A DNA stretch of 64,000 bases from Holophaga foetida DSM 6591 (GCF_000242615.2 NZ_KI912269.1:403775-467774); one strand, 5' to 3'; counted from the stretch's first letter, positions 1 to 8,481 are shown. Numbers and translations: made by a program. The notes: generated by a model from the sequence alone, not told the origin.

Positions 1-121
1 GCTCAGCAGTCAGCAATCCCTGGGCGACAGGGGACCTGGCGTCCCCAAAAGTGGATCAGCAGGCGCGATTTCCCCATAGCCCTCGCCCAACTCCCCCGCC
101 GCTCCGGGCTTGTTCAACACC

Positions 122-186
122 GCATTTCATCGGTGGGGGCTCCGTCTACCTGAGGCAGCCTCGCCCACGCCCCACCGACGAAATGC
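122..186. repeat. Imperfect inverted repeat at broken aminotransferase end
   Basis: Arms at 122-140 and 169-186 are near-perfect reverse complements (GCATTTCATCGGTGGGG against CCCCACCGACGAAATGC) and enclose a second small hairpin, GAGGC-A-GCCTC. The aminotransferase reading frame enters this structure and stops inside it. It could be an inserted palindromic element or a terminator-like structure; no T-run is obvious. Confidence 0.5.
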
Positions 187-1066
187 TCACTGTTTCCCGC
201 TGCCAGCTCCCGTCCAGCGCCAGGGCCGCCAGGGCGCCATGCTGGGCGATGATCGAAGGGTGGGTCACGGTGCTGGACGCCAGGGCCACCATGGCGGTGA
301 TGAGGGGGGCCGGAGCCGAGGCGGAACCCAGGCGGTAGCCCGTCATGGCGAAACGCTTGGAAAAGCTCTCCACCACGACGCAACGGTCCGCCAGATCCGG
401 GGCCTGGGCCAGGAAGGGACGCTCGGGGCCATCGTAGGTCACGGTGCCGTAAACCTGATCCAGGATGATCCAGAGCCCCCGCTCCCGGGCCACCTGGGCC
501 AGGTGAGCCAGACGTTCGGCATCCCAGACCCGCCCGGTGGGGTTGGAGGGCTGGTTCAGGATCACGGCCCGGGTCCGGGGACTCAGGGCCGCGTCGATGG
601 CCTCAAGGGAAGGCAGGAGATCCTTCCCGGGCGGGACGATCACCGGCACGCCGCCGCACCAGAGGACTTGGTCCCGGAAGGTGGGCCAGTAGGGAGCGAA
701 GATCAGCACCTCATCCCCGGGGTTCAGGATGCAGCGCAGGGCGTCATGGATGGCGGCCTTGCCGCCAGCGGTCATGATCGTGTTCTCCGCCGCCCGGACC
801 ACCCCGTCCCGGCGAGCCAGATCCTGGCTCACCGCATCCCTGAGGGCCGGAAGCCCCGCAGCGGGACCGTACTTCGTCCGCCCCTCCCGGATGGCGGCCA
901 TGGCAGCCTCCCGGGCCTCCAGGGGCGGCAAGAAGTCCGGCTCCCCGACCGTCAGGTCCACCGGGTCCGGGTGCTTGCACAGCGCCGCCGCCGCCGCCAT
1001 GGTGGGCGAGATGCCCACCGACGAGGCGCGGGGATTGAGAGAAGGCATGGAATCAGCAGAAATCAT
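146..1066 (-). pseudogene. Pyridoxal-phosphate aminotransferase, class I, C-terminally truncated
   Basis: The 306-residue product matches the large domain of fold-type I aspartate-type aminotransferases: the DLTVGEPDF start, a YGPAAGLPALRDAV segment, GGKAAIHDAL, the NQPSNPTGRVW cofactor-binding motif, and SFSKRFAMTGYRLG, whose lysine (SFSK) should form the PLP aldimine. Family members are about 380-400 residues. Here similarity ends near residue 290 and the frame runs into unrelated sequence within the inverted repeat at 122-186, so the C-terminal small domain, including the conserved PxGxFY region, is missing. None of the three frames downstream to the window edge restores it. It is probably a truncated gene, or it carries an assembly error. 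It lies in the same direction as and downstream of the aromatic gene at 1211-3253, so a role in aromatic transamination is possible but unproven. Confidence 0.7.
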
Positions 1067-1083
1067 CGAAAACCCTAAAAGAA

Positions 1084-1204
1084 AATTCCACCACTAAGCC
1101 ACAAAGAACACCAAGAAAGGAAAAGAAAGAAAAAAACAAAACACAGATTTATCTTTTCTTTCTTTTGTTCTTCCTTCGTGCCTTGGTGTCTTCGTGGTGG
1201 AATT
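1084..1204. repeat. Inverted-repeat intergenic element, CCACCAC/CACCAAG family
   Basis: The left arm starts AATTCCACCACTAAG and continues with CACCAAGAAAGG. The right arm (1166-1204), read on the minus strand, starts AATTCCACCACGAAGACACC and continues with AAGGCACGAAGG. The arms are therefore diverged inverted copies around an A/T-rich centre. A third copy of the arm lies at 32236-32280, so this is a dispersed intergenic repeat family. Confidence 0.6.
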
Positions 1205-1210
1205 CATTTT

Positions 1211-3253
1211 TTACGACCAGATACGTCCCTGACCGGCCACGATGGGGCGCAGGTCGGCCATGAGCTGCTTGAGGTCCTCGCCCGTGAGGGCCTGTTCCTT
1301 GTCGCAGAGGGCCTGCTCGGGGTGGGGATGGGCCTCCACAATGAGACCGTCCGCACCGGCGGCGGCGGCGGCCAGGGCCAGGGGAGCCACCAGTTCCCGG
1401 ATGCCTGCGGCGTGGGAGGGATCCACGATGACCGGCAGGTTGGTGGAACGCTTGATGACAGGCACGGCGCTCACATCCAGAGTGGAGCGGGTCGCGGTCT
1501 CGAAGGTGCGGATGCCGCGCTCACAGAGGATCACCTGCTGGTTGCCCCCGGCCAGAATGTACTCCGCCGCCAGCAGCAGCTCCTTGACGGTGGCGCTCAT
1601 GCCGCGCTTGAGGAGGATGGGCTTGTCCAGGCGGCCCAGTTCCTTGAGCAGGCTGAAGTTGTGCATGTTGCGGGCGCCCACCTGGAGGATGTCGGCATGG
1701 GCCGCCACCGCCAGGATGTCCTCGATGGCCATGACCTCGGTGGTCACGGGCATCCCGTAGGTGCGGCCGGCTTCCTGGAGGTAGCGCAGGCCCTCAAGGC
1801 CGAGGCCCTGGAAGGCGTAGGGCGAGGTGCGGGGCTTGAAGGCGCCGCCCCGGAGGATGGTGGCCCCGGCGGCCTTGACCATGGCGGCGGACTCCAGGAT
1901 CTGCTCCCGGCTTTCGACGGCGCAGGGGCCGGACATCATGACGAAGGTGCCTTCCCCCAGGGTCACATTGCCGATCTTGAAGGTGGTGCGCTTGGGCGCG
2001 GCCTTGGGCGTTTCCGGCACTGACTCGATGCGGCAGCTGGGTTGGACCGGAGGCAGGGCCACCGGAGCGGGGACATCCAGGTGCTGTTCCTGCTTCTTGG
2101 TGCGGAAGGGGTAGCTCCCCAGGATCCGGAGGTGGTTGCAGCAGGAACGCAGCTGGCGAAGGGCGGCGGAGAGGTTGGGGGAGTCCTTGTGACCCTCCAC
2201 GTCCACGAAGAAGAGGTATTCCCAGGGGATATCGGGCTGGGGACGGCTCTCGATGCGGGTCAGGTTGGTGCCGGAATCCGCCAGGATGGCCAGGGCCTTG
2301 GCCAGGGCACCCTCGTGATGGTTGAGCTTGAAGACCAGGGAGGTCTTGCAGGGCAGGCGCTGATCGGGGACCTCGGGCTCCAGGGAGAGCAGGAGGAAGC
2401 GGGTCTCATTGCGCTCGCGATCGGCGATGCCCCGCTCCAGGACCACCAGGCCGTAGTGCTGGGCGGCCTCTTCTGAACAGAGGGCGCCCACGTGGCGCAG
2501 GTCCTCGGCCTCCAGGGAGGCGGCAGCTCCGGCGGTGTCAAACCAGGCCTGACGCTCGACGTTCTCCAGGCCCCGGAGGAAGGTTTCGCACTGGGTGAGG
2601 GCGGCGGGGTGGCTGCGCACCTCCCGCAGATCCTCCAGCTTGACGCCGGGACGGGCGGCCAGGACATGCTCCACCTCCCAGACTTCCTCGTCCACCACGT
2701 GCAGGGACTGGTCCACGATGAGGCGGTTCACGTCCAGGATGCTGCCGCCGATGCTGTTCTCCACCGGGAGGAAGGCGTAGTCGATCTCGCGATTCTGAAG
2801 GGCATCCACCACATCCGGGAAGGTTGGGTAGCCCCCCAGATCCACGGTGGCGCTGGTGCGGGTTGCCATCAGATGGGCGGAAGCCAGGGAGCTGTAGCAC
2901 CCGGGAACGCCCTGGTAGCCCACCTTGAGGTGGTGGACCACCTGCTCGGAGGCCCCGGAGATCAGGGGCTCCTGAATGCGCCGGGAGTGGTTCAGGACTT
3001 CCTTCAGGATCCGGCGGGCGAAGGGGGCGGAGAGGCCCAGGGATTCGGCATCCTGCACCCAGTGGGCCTGGACATCCAGCTCCCGGGCACTGTCCAGGAT
3101 CGCCTTGGCATCCTCGTTCCGCTTGGTGGTGGCCACCTGGCGCACCGCATCGAAGCGGCGGGCCAGGAGGCGGAGCAGTTCGCGATCCACCTCGTCGATC
3201 TCCTTGCGGACGAGATCGAGACCTTCAGGGCTTTCCTTGGGTGTGGGTTCCAT
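1211..3253 (-). CDS. Trifunctional chorismate mutase / prephenate dehydratase / DAHP synthase
   Basis: This cytosolic enzyme of 680 residues joins three steps of aromatic amino acid synthesis. Residues ~8-95 are an AroQ-type chorismate mutase (IDEVDRELLRLLARR). Residues ~105-280 are prephenate dehydratase (PVENSIGGS, SHPAALTQC, NETRFLLLS). Residues ~290-365 are an ACT domain with the GALAKAL and ESRP phenylalanine-binding motifs. Residues ~415-680 are a KDSA-like class I-beta DAHP synthase (SGPCAVES, RGGAFKPRTSPYAFQG, LKRGMSAT, VDPSHAAG). The start at 3253 is preferred over an upstream in-frame codon because GGAGG lies seven bases before it. CM-PDT fusions are common, but a C-terminal DAHP synthase is not. 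ACT feedback plus the upstream attenuator imply double control by phenylalanine. Confidence 0.93.
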   Translation of the reverse strand: MEPTPKESPEGLDLVRKEIDEVDRELLRLLARRFDAVRQVATTKRNEDAKAILDSARELDVQAHWVQDAESLGLSAPFARRILKEVLNHSRRIQEPLISGASEQVVHHLKVGYQGVPGCYSSLASAHLMATRTSATVDLGGYPTFPDVVDALQNREIDYAFLPVENSIGGSILDVNRLIVDQSLHVVDEEVWEVEHVLAARPGVKLEDLREVRSHPAALTQCETFLRGLENVERQAWFDTAGAAASLEAEDLRHVGALCSEEAAQHYGLVVLERGIADRERNETRFLLLSLEPEVPDQRLPCKTSLVFKLNHHEGALAKALAILADSGTNLTRIESRPQPDIPWEYLFFVDVEGHKDSPNLSAALRQLRSCCNHLRILGSYPFRTKKQEQHLDVPAPVALPPVQPSCRIESVPETPKAAPKRTTFKIGNVTLGEGTFVMMSGPCAVESREQILESAAMVKAAGATILRGGAFKPRTSPYAFQGLGLEGLRYLQEAGRTYGMPVTTEVMAIEDILAVAAHADILQVGARNMHNFSLLKELGRLDKPILLKRGMSATVKELLLAAEYILAGGNQQVILCERGIRTFETATRSTLDVSAVPVIKRSTNLPVIVDPSHAAGIRELVAPLALAAAAAGADGLIVEAHPHPEQALCDKEQALTGEDLKQLMADLRPIVAGQGRIWS

Positions 3254-3302
3254 GATGGATCCTCCGGATTCGATCCGCCCCCCAGGGTTCACGTCCGGGT
3301 AT

Positions 3303-3338
3303 CAAAAAACCCGTCCACCAGGGAGTGCGGACGGGTTG
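3303..3338 (-). terminator. Rho-independent terminator of Phe attenuator
   Basis: On the minus strand AACCCGTCC (3337-3329) pairs with GGACGGGTT (3316-3308), followed by a run of six T. It lies between the leader peptide at 3380-3454 and the trifunctional gene start at 3253, the position expected of an attenuator rather than of the end of a gene. Confidence 0.8.
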
Positions 3339-3379
3339 CGACATGAACGTCGAGTCTAGGGTGTGTGCCAGCCTCGTCT

Positions 3380-3454
3380 TCAGCCAATCTCCCGCCCCCG
3401 CCAAGTAAATCGGCGGAAGGCGCAGGTAAAGGCGAAAAAGGAGGAGGGACGCAT
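3380..3454 (-). CDS. Phe-rich leader peptide (pheL-like)
   Basis: This is a 24-codon reading frame starting MRPSSFFAFTCAFRRFTW, with five phenylalanines and one tryptophan, followed by a stop. It precedes the attenuator terminator and the CM-PDT-DAHP synthase gene. Within it CCGCC (3416-3412) can pair with GGCGG (3402-3398) as a 1:2 stem, and GGGAG just before the stop could pair with CTCCC in the terminator loop as an antiterminator. Stalling at Phe codons would favour readthrough. The ribosome binding site is weak. The role is inferred from position and composition; the peptide is too short for homology. Confidence 0.7.
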   Translation of the reverse strand: MRPSSFFAFTCAFRRFTWRGREIG

Positions 3455-3472
3455 CGTTAAATATCCAGAATC

Positions 3473-3502
3473 AGACTAAGGCGCAACCGGAACCCGTGTC
3501 AA
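3473..3502 (-). promoter_or_regulatory. Sigma-70 promoter for the Phe leader
   Basis: On the minus strand a perfect TTGACA (3502-3497) is followed after 18 bases by TAGTCT (3478-3473). Transcription would start near 3466, about a dozen bases before the leader peptide start. Confidence 0.5.
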
Positions 3503-3642
3503 GGATGGGCTCGGCTCCAGGAGAAGCAAAGGCGTATCAGCCACAGGCCCATGGAATGGGCACAAGTGGATTCAAGACAGCGGACTTCTATTTGGGGAGT
3601 CTTGACATCGGTCAATCCATCCCGTGGCGTGACGGGGTATGA

Positions 3643-4176
3643 ATGGAAGCCATGAGGCAAAGGCTCGCGCAGTTCCCAGGCAAGCTCAAAGGGGCCCCCC
3701 CGCCCCGGCGGGGCCAGGCCTCCCGCAGGTTCGCCCTGTGGGGGCTGCTCAGCGGAACCCTCGCGATCCTGGCCATCCAGGCGGTGGCTGGCTGGTGGGG
3801 GCAACCTCTACTCATCGGCTCCTTCGGGGCCTCGGCGGTCATGCTCTTCGGAGCCCCGGACTCCCCTCTCGCCCAGCCCCGGAACCTCATCGGTGGGCAC
3901 CTGCTCTCAGCCCTGGTGGCAATCGGCCTGGTGGCCACCCTGGGGAGCCACCCATGGACGGCCGCCATCGGAGTGGGTCTGGCCATCGGACTCATGCACC
4001 TGACCCACACCACCCACCCCCCGGGCGGCGCCACAGCCCTCATCGGCGTCCAGGGCCATGCCACCTGGGGATTCCTCCTGGTGCCCGTTCTGGCCGGAGT
4101 GGCCATCCTCTTGATCATGGCCCTCATCACCAACAACATCGTGTACCACCGCCGCTACCCCAGGCACTGGACCTGA
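3643..4176 (+). CDS. HPP family integral membrane protein
   Basis: The 177-residue product is almost entirely hydrophobic after a basic N-terminus (about four membrane segments). It carries the signatures of the HPP family: LIGSFGASAVMLFGAPDSPLA, QPRNLIGGHLLSALV and HTTHPPGGATALIGV, the last containing the His-Pro-Pro that names it. HPP proteins are inner-membrane proteins; some have been linked to nitrite transport in plastids and cyanobacteria, but the function here is unknown. It is transcribed away from the aromatic operon and stands 62 bases upstream of the PEGA kinase, so co-transcription is possible. The short ATG-ATG start cluster leaves a few bases of uncertainty. Confidence 0.8.
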   Translation: MEAMRQRLAQFPGKLKGAPPPRRGQASRRFALWGLLSGTLAILAIQAVAGWWGQPLLIGSFGASAVMLFGAPDSPLAQPRNLIGGHLLSALVAIGLVATLGSHPWTAAIGVGLAIGLMHLTHTTHPPGGATALIGVQGHATWGFLLVPVLAGVAILLIMALITNNIVYHRRYPRHWT

Positions 4177-4238
4177 GGACCGAACAGAGTTGAAGCCAGG
4201 AGGGTGCGGAGCCCTCTCCCCTCTGCCAGACTGAAGCC

Positions 4239-5678
4239 ATGGAACTGGATCCGCTCACGATCGGGCGCTACCACGTACAGCGGGAGATTGGCTCCGGCGC
4301 CATGGGCAAGGTCTATCTCGCGGAGGATCCGCTCCTGAAGCGCCCGGTGGCCATCAAGGTGGTACATGGCGGTGCCGCGGCCCAGGCAGCCGCCCTCAAG
4401 CGTTTCCAGCGGGAGGCGGAGATCAGCGCCCAGGTCAACCACCCCAACATCATCACCGTCCATGACGTGGGCGAGGAGAGCAACCTGGGGCCATTCCTGG
4501 CCATGGAGTACATTGAGGGACCGAGCCTGGAGGAGATCCTGGCGAAGGGGGCCCTGGCCCCGGAGCACGCCCTGCCCCTCCTGATCCAGGCCCTCCACGC
4601 CCTGGAGGCGGCCCACCAAGTGGGGATCATCCACCGGGATTTCAAGCCCGCCAACCTCCTGGTGGATCAGGCAGGCCGCCTCAAGCTCATGGACTTCGGC
4701 ATCGCCCGCCAGGAAGATCATGGACTGACCGGATCGGGACTCCTCTGCACGCCCAGCTATGCGGATCCCGAACTCCTGAAAGGCAGTGCGCCGAGTCCGA
4801 TCACCGACCAGTGGGCCTTCGCCGCCACAGCCTTCCAGTGCATCACGGGCCAGATGCCCTTCCAGGGGGCCAGCCTCAGCGAGCTCCTCTACCTGATCGC
4901 CCATGGGGAACCGGATCTCCCCACCAGCATGCCCCCCTCCCTCCGGGAGACCTTCCGGAAGGCCTTCGAGAAGGAACCCGCCCGGCGCCATCCGGATCTG
5001 CGCACCTTCCTGCGGGAGCTCGTGGGCCACCTTGACCTATCAGAGGAGGCGACCCAGCCCCTCCTTTCCTACCTGGAAGCCCCCCTGCCCACGGGTCCCA
5101 TCAGCTCCCTGGCAACCCAGCCCCTGGCCCACGGGGCCCAGCGACGCACCCACGGGGCGATGTTCGCTGGCGGAGCCGTGGCTCTGGTGGTGGCAGCTGG
5201 CCTATACCTGGGCCTGCGTCCCCGACAGATCTCGATCCGGACAAGCCCCTCCGGAGCCCGGGTCCTGGCGGATGACCGCCCCCTGGGGCGGACCCCCCTG
5301 GTGGAGATATCCATCCCCCGGCGGACCAGACACCTGCGTTTCGAGCTGGAGGGGTTCCTGCCCCTGGACAAGAGTCTGGATCCCCAGGACAAGACCGTGG
5401 AGGTCTCCATGGAACGGGCGCCGGTCGTGGTCAAGATCCATAGCGAGCCCCAGGGTGCTGAGGTCTTCCTCGATGAGGTTCCCAAAGGGAGCACCCCCAT
5501 GTCGGCCCTGGCGATCCCCGGAGAGGGCCAGCACCGCCTCACGCTGAGGAAGCCCGGCTACGAATCCTGGACCATGCAGGTGAGCCGCACCCGGCACCCC
5601 CCAGCCATGATCAGGCTCCGCAAGGAGGCCCCTGGATGGGACCGGGGCTTGATCAAGAAGATCTTTGGAAATAGCTAG
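4239..5678 (+). CDS. Ser/Thr protein kinase with transmembrane helix and PEGA repeats
   Basis: The 479-residue product starts with a Hanks-type kinase domain (~10-270): the glycine loop GSGAMGKVY at 18-26, the ATP-binding lysine in VAIKVV (K40), the catalytic loop HRDFKPANLL (Phe replaces the usual Leu) and DFGIA. A single membrane helix (GGAVALVVAAGLYLGL, ~312-327) separates it from two PEGA-type beta-sandwich repeats (~333-395 and ~398-462, with PSGARVLADDRPLGRTP and PQGAEVFLDEVPKGSTP). The kinase should face the cytosol and the PEGA repeats the envelope. Its 3' end overlaps the convergent EAL-CBS-GGDEF gene by 26 bases. The substrate is unknown. Confidence 0.9.
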   Translation: MELDPLTIGRYHVQREIGSGAMGKVYLAEDPLLKRPVAIKVVHGGAAAQAAALKRFQREAEISAQVNHPNIITVHDVGEESNLGPFLAMEYIEGPSLEEILAKGALAPEHALPLLIQALHALEAAHQVGIIHRDFKPANLLVDQAGRLKLMDFGIARQEDHGLTGSGLLCTPSYADPELLKGSAPSPITDQWAFAATAFQCITGQMPFQGASLSELLYLIAHGEPDLPTSMPPSLRETFRKAFEKEPARRHPDLRTFLRELVGHLDLSEEATQPLLSYLEAPLPTGPISSLATQPLAHGAQRRTHGAMFAGGAVALVVAAGLYLGLRPRQISIRTSPSGARVLADDRPLGRTPLVEISIPRRTRHLRFELEGFLPLDKSLDPQDKTVEVSMERAPVVVKIHSEPQGAEVFLDEVPKGSTPMSALAIPGEGQHRLTLRKPGYESWTMQVSRTRHPPAMIRLRKEAPGWDRGLIKKIFGNS

Positions 5679-7485
5679 GGACCGCCTTCGATCTCCGTTC
5701 CAGGAAGAGGCTGTTCCCGTCAATCCGCTTGGCCTCCTTCTTGGCGAGGCTGGCGGCGCTGGAGATCTCGTGGTGGCTAGGGAAGACTCCCGGCAGCACC
5801 TGGACGACCCCGATGGAGAGACTCAGGAGGGGATGGAAGGCCATGCTGCCCTTGCGATCCTCGGTCCAGTACCCCCCCTCCGCAAGATCCCCCGGATCGA
5901 AGAAACGGTTCCGCCCGGCCTCGAATGCCTCCAGGGTCGCGTGGCAGCGCCTCAGGGCATCCGGGCTCCGGAAGATCAGGATGAAGTCATCCCCGCCGAC
6001 ATGCCCGACGAAGTCCAGACCGAGATCCACGGAGCGTTCCAGGAGCTTGCCCGTCCAGTGGATGACTTCATCCCCCTTCCGGAATCCATAGACATCGTTG
6101 TAGGGCTTGAAGTGGTCCAGGTCGCAGTAGCAGACCGTAAAGGGTTGGCCCTGCTCGATCAACTCGTCCAGGCGTTCGCTGATGGGGACGTTGCCGGGCA
6201 GGCCAGTCAGAGGGTTGGCATAGCGGGCGGCATGGATCTGCATCTGGGTGATCTCGCGCATGAGATCGTGACCGCTTCCCATGCCCACATAGCGCCCCTG
6301 ATAGGTGAGGATGAAACCGTGGAGGATGTGGCGCGGATCCGATTCCACGACCATGCGGCTCAGTTCATGGAGGCTGGTGCCCTGATCCACCACCAGGATG
6401 TTGCGCTCCATCAAGCCCTCGCACCCCTTTTTCCCGTACAGCTCGCGCATGAAGGGGCGAGCCATGGTGTCCATGAAGACGTGCCGGTTGATCAACCCCA
6501 CCGGAAGGCCCTCCTGGACAATGGGGATGGACTGGAGATCCGGCGCGCGGGAAAAGCGCTCGTTCACCTGCCAGATCGAGGTATCGGGGGACTCCGACGG
6601 GATCTCTTGAACCAGCTTGCTGGCGGTGACACGGGTGTGGCTGATCCAGGTCAGTTCCTCCCCGCCGAGGCGTTTCTCGCGACAGACCCGCAGGACTTCC
6701 GGTGAAACCATCGGAACGGGCACCGGATGGGGCCTCCCCGTGAAGTATCCCTGGACGAAGTCCAGCTCCAGATCCCTCACCACCACCATGTCCGCTTCCA
6801 GCTCAACACCCTCGGCCACCACATGGGCCCCTGTCTTGCGGGCGATATCCCTCAGGGACCTCAGGAACTGGTGCTTGACCGGATCGGCGCTGACGCCACC
6901 AATGAAATGCTTGTCAATCTTCACATAATTCGGCCCGACCTCCGACCAAAGGCGAAGGCTGGAGAAACCCTCTCCCAGATCATCGATGGCCACCGCGAAG
7001 CCCATGGACTTGAGGGAGATCACCGCATCCTTGAGGGCCACGTAGTCCGTGAAGGGCTGCCCCTCCGTCAGCTCGATCACCACCTGCGAGGGCTCCAGGC
7101 CCAGGGCGCGCAGGGGCCCAGGATGGATCAGGTTCCGAACCAAGGAGCGGTGAAGCGAATCCGCGCTGACGTTCAGGAAGAGCCGCTGACCCAGTCCGCT
7201 TTCCGCGTAGGCCCTCACCAGGGTCTGACAGCAGGCGGCCTCCAGCTTGAAAGCCATCCCGAGGCGACGGGCGGCTCGGAAGAGGTTCAGGGGTGAATGG
7301 AGAACGCTGTCCGAGGGCCCCCGGATCAGCCCCTCGAAGCCGTGGACAGTCCCTTCCTTCAGATCCAGGATGGGCTGGAACATGGGCCGCAAGCGCCCAT
7401 TTGCGAGGATGTCCTGTAACTCTGCATGCAGATCTTCCAGGGGGGGCATGAGATCCTTCTCTTCGCAAACCGCGACTGCGAGCAT
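5653..7485 (-). CDS. EAL-CBS-GGDEF c-di-GMP enzyme in SiaD position
   Basis: The 610-residue product has an EAL phosphodiesterase domain (~20-250: FEGLIRG in the EAL position, NVSADSL, ELTEG, IDDLGEGFSS, VKIDKHFIGG, VVAEGVE, so most metal and catalytic positions are kept), a CBS-pair region (~270-395, GLINRHVFMDTMARPFMREL) and a GGDEF domain (~430-600, CDLDHFKPYNDVYGF) whose signature reads GGDDF. The start at 7485 follows AAGGAAAG; the longer frame upstream is rejected because it overlaps siaC. It is the last gene of the siaABC-like operon, 13 bases after siaC, where Pseudomonas has the diguanylate cyclase SiaD. Which activity dominates cannot be told from sequence. Confidence 0.9.
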   Translation of the reverse strand: MLAVAVCEEKDLMPPLEDLHAELQDILANGRLRPMFQPILDLKEGTVHGFEGLIRGPSDSVLHSPLNLFRAARRLGMAFKLEAACCQTLVRAYAESGLGQRLFLNVSADSLHRSLVRNLIHPGPLRALGLEPSQVVIELTEGQPFTDYVALKDAVISLKSMGFAVAIDDLGEGFSSLRLWSEVGPNYVKIDKHFIGGVSADPVKHQFLRSLRDIARKTGAHVVAEGVELEADMVVVRDLELDFVQGYFTGRPHPVPVPMVSPEVLRVCREKRLGGEELTWISHTRVTASKLVQEIPSESPDTSIWQVNERFSRAPDLQSIPIVQEGLPVGLINRHVFMDTMARPFMRELYGKKGCEGLMERNILVVDQGTSLHELSRMVVESDPRHILHGFILTYQGRYVGMGSGHDLMREITQMQIHAARYANPLTGLPGNVPISERLDELIEQGQPFTVCYCDLDHFKPYNDVYGFRKGDEVIHWTGKLLERSVDLGLDFVGHVGGDDFILIFRSPDALRRCHATLEAFEAGRNRFFDPGDLAEGGYWTEDRKGSMAFHPLLSLSIGVVQVLPGVFPSHHEISSAASLAKKEAKRIDGNSLFLERRSKAVPSYFQRSS

Positions 7486-7498
7486 GGGTTGTCTTTCC

Positions 7499-7900
7499 TT
7501 AGGCCACCGACTCCAGGGGGCACTCCCGGTAGTCGAGAAAACACATGTCCTCCGCCAGATCCATCCCCAGTTCCTGAAGGGCGTCGTCTTCAGGATCGAA
7601 GACCCACTCCACCTCAACCCCGACCCCCTTGGCGGCGGCGGCGTCCAGGAGCTTGAAGATCTGACGGAAAGCCTTGGTGGAGGCACTGTTGATGTACTTC
7701 AGGTGGATGCAGGCGGAGAAGCGCGCGGGGTTGTGCGCCTCGAAGACGTCATTCAGGGCCTCGAAGAGGGGGGCGAAGAAGCGGAGGGGATTCTCGGGGT
7801 AGCACTCCCCGGCGATGCTGAGCCGGGCGTCCTTGCCGGAAAGCGTGACCTCCGGGGTCATGGGAGTGGCGGGCGAGTGGTAGGTTCGCATGCGGGTCAT
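7499..7900 (-). CDS. SiaC family regulatory phosphoprotein (DUF1987)
   Basis: This small cytosolic protein (133 residues, or 130 if translation begins at the fourth residue, Met, which has a better-spaced AAGG) matches the SiaC/DUF1987 family: TPEVTLSGKDARLSIAG, CYPENPLRFFAPLF, LKYINSASTKAF, VEVEWVFDPEDDALQELG. In Pseudomonas SiaC is phosphorylated by SiaB, dephosphorylated by SiaA, and binds and activates SiaD. The family usually has a Thr in the YxNTSS phosphosite segment; here it reads YINSAS, so Ser may be the acceptor (inference). It sits between siaB (11-base gap) and the EAL-CBS-GGDEF gene. Confidence 0.85.
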   Translation of the reverse strand: MTRMRTYHSPATPMTPEVTLSGKDARLSIAGECYPENPLRFFAPLFEALNDVFEAHNPARFSACIHLKYINSASTKAFRQIFKLLDAAAAKGVGVEVEWVFDPEDDALQELGMDLAEDMCFLDYRECPLESVA

Positions 7901-7911
7901 CCTTGGAAAGG

Positions 7912-8481
7912 TCAGACAACGGCCTTGATGATGAAGAAGGCGTGGCTCCCGTTGGAGGCGGGGTCAGAAGCGAAGGAGAACTCAATGGGGAACTTGCTGT
8001 CCCGGGCGATGGTAAGCAGGCCGAGCCCAGCCCCCTTGCTGATGCCGTCCTGGTTCTGGTGCTCGTCGTTGGCCACCTGGTGCTTGTAGCGTTCCTTGAT
8101 CTCGGGAAGGCTGAGGCTGCGAAGCTCTGTCAAGCGTTCGGAGATCCGGGGGATGTATTCCACCTGCACCTGATTCCCGCAGACGATCCAGTAGCTGGAG
8201 CCATCCCACCCCAGGGCGATGGAGGCGCGCTTGTGGGGGTGCTGCTCGGAGCTGGGACCGTCCTCCGGAGCCGCGTAGTGGATGACGTTCTGGGCCATCT
8301 CGACGAAGGTGGAGAAGAGCTTGCGCCGGACAGGCCCCGCCACGCCCTGGGCCTCCAGGCGGTGGCGCAAGGCCTCGCCCAGGGCACCGAGGATGGCCTG
8401 GTTCAGGTCCCCGCTGAAGTAGTAGATGACATTGGCCTCCCGGGCCTGCCCCTGGAATCGCTCGAACTGTTCGATGTTCAC
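7912..8481 (-). CDS. SiaB family protein kinase
   Basis: The 189-residue product resembles SiaB (DUF6272), a GHKL-like kinase of the Sia partner-switch. An N-box-like segment FVEMAQNVIHYA (~62-73) and a glycine-rich GAGLGLLTIARDS (~155-167) mark the ATP site. Its start codon overlaps the phosphatase stop by four bases (ATGA), indicating translational coupling. By analogy it phosphorylates the SiaC-like protein encoded next, opposing the phosphatase. Confidence 0.82.
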   Translation of the reverse strand: MNIEQFERFQGQAREANVIYYFSGDLNQAILGALGEALRHRLEAQGVAGPVRRKLFSTFVEMAQNVIHYAAPEDGPSSEQHPHKRASIALGWDGSSYWIVCGNQVQVEYIPRISERLTELRSLSLPEIKERYKHQVANDEHQNQDGISKGAGLGLLTIARDSKFPIEFSFASDPASNGSHAFFIIKAVV

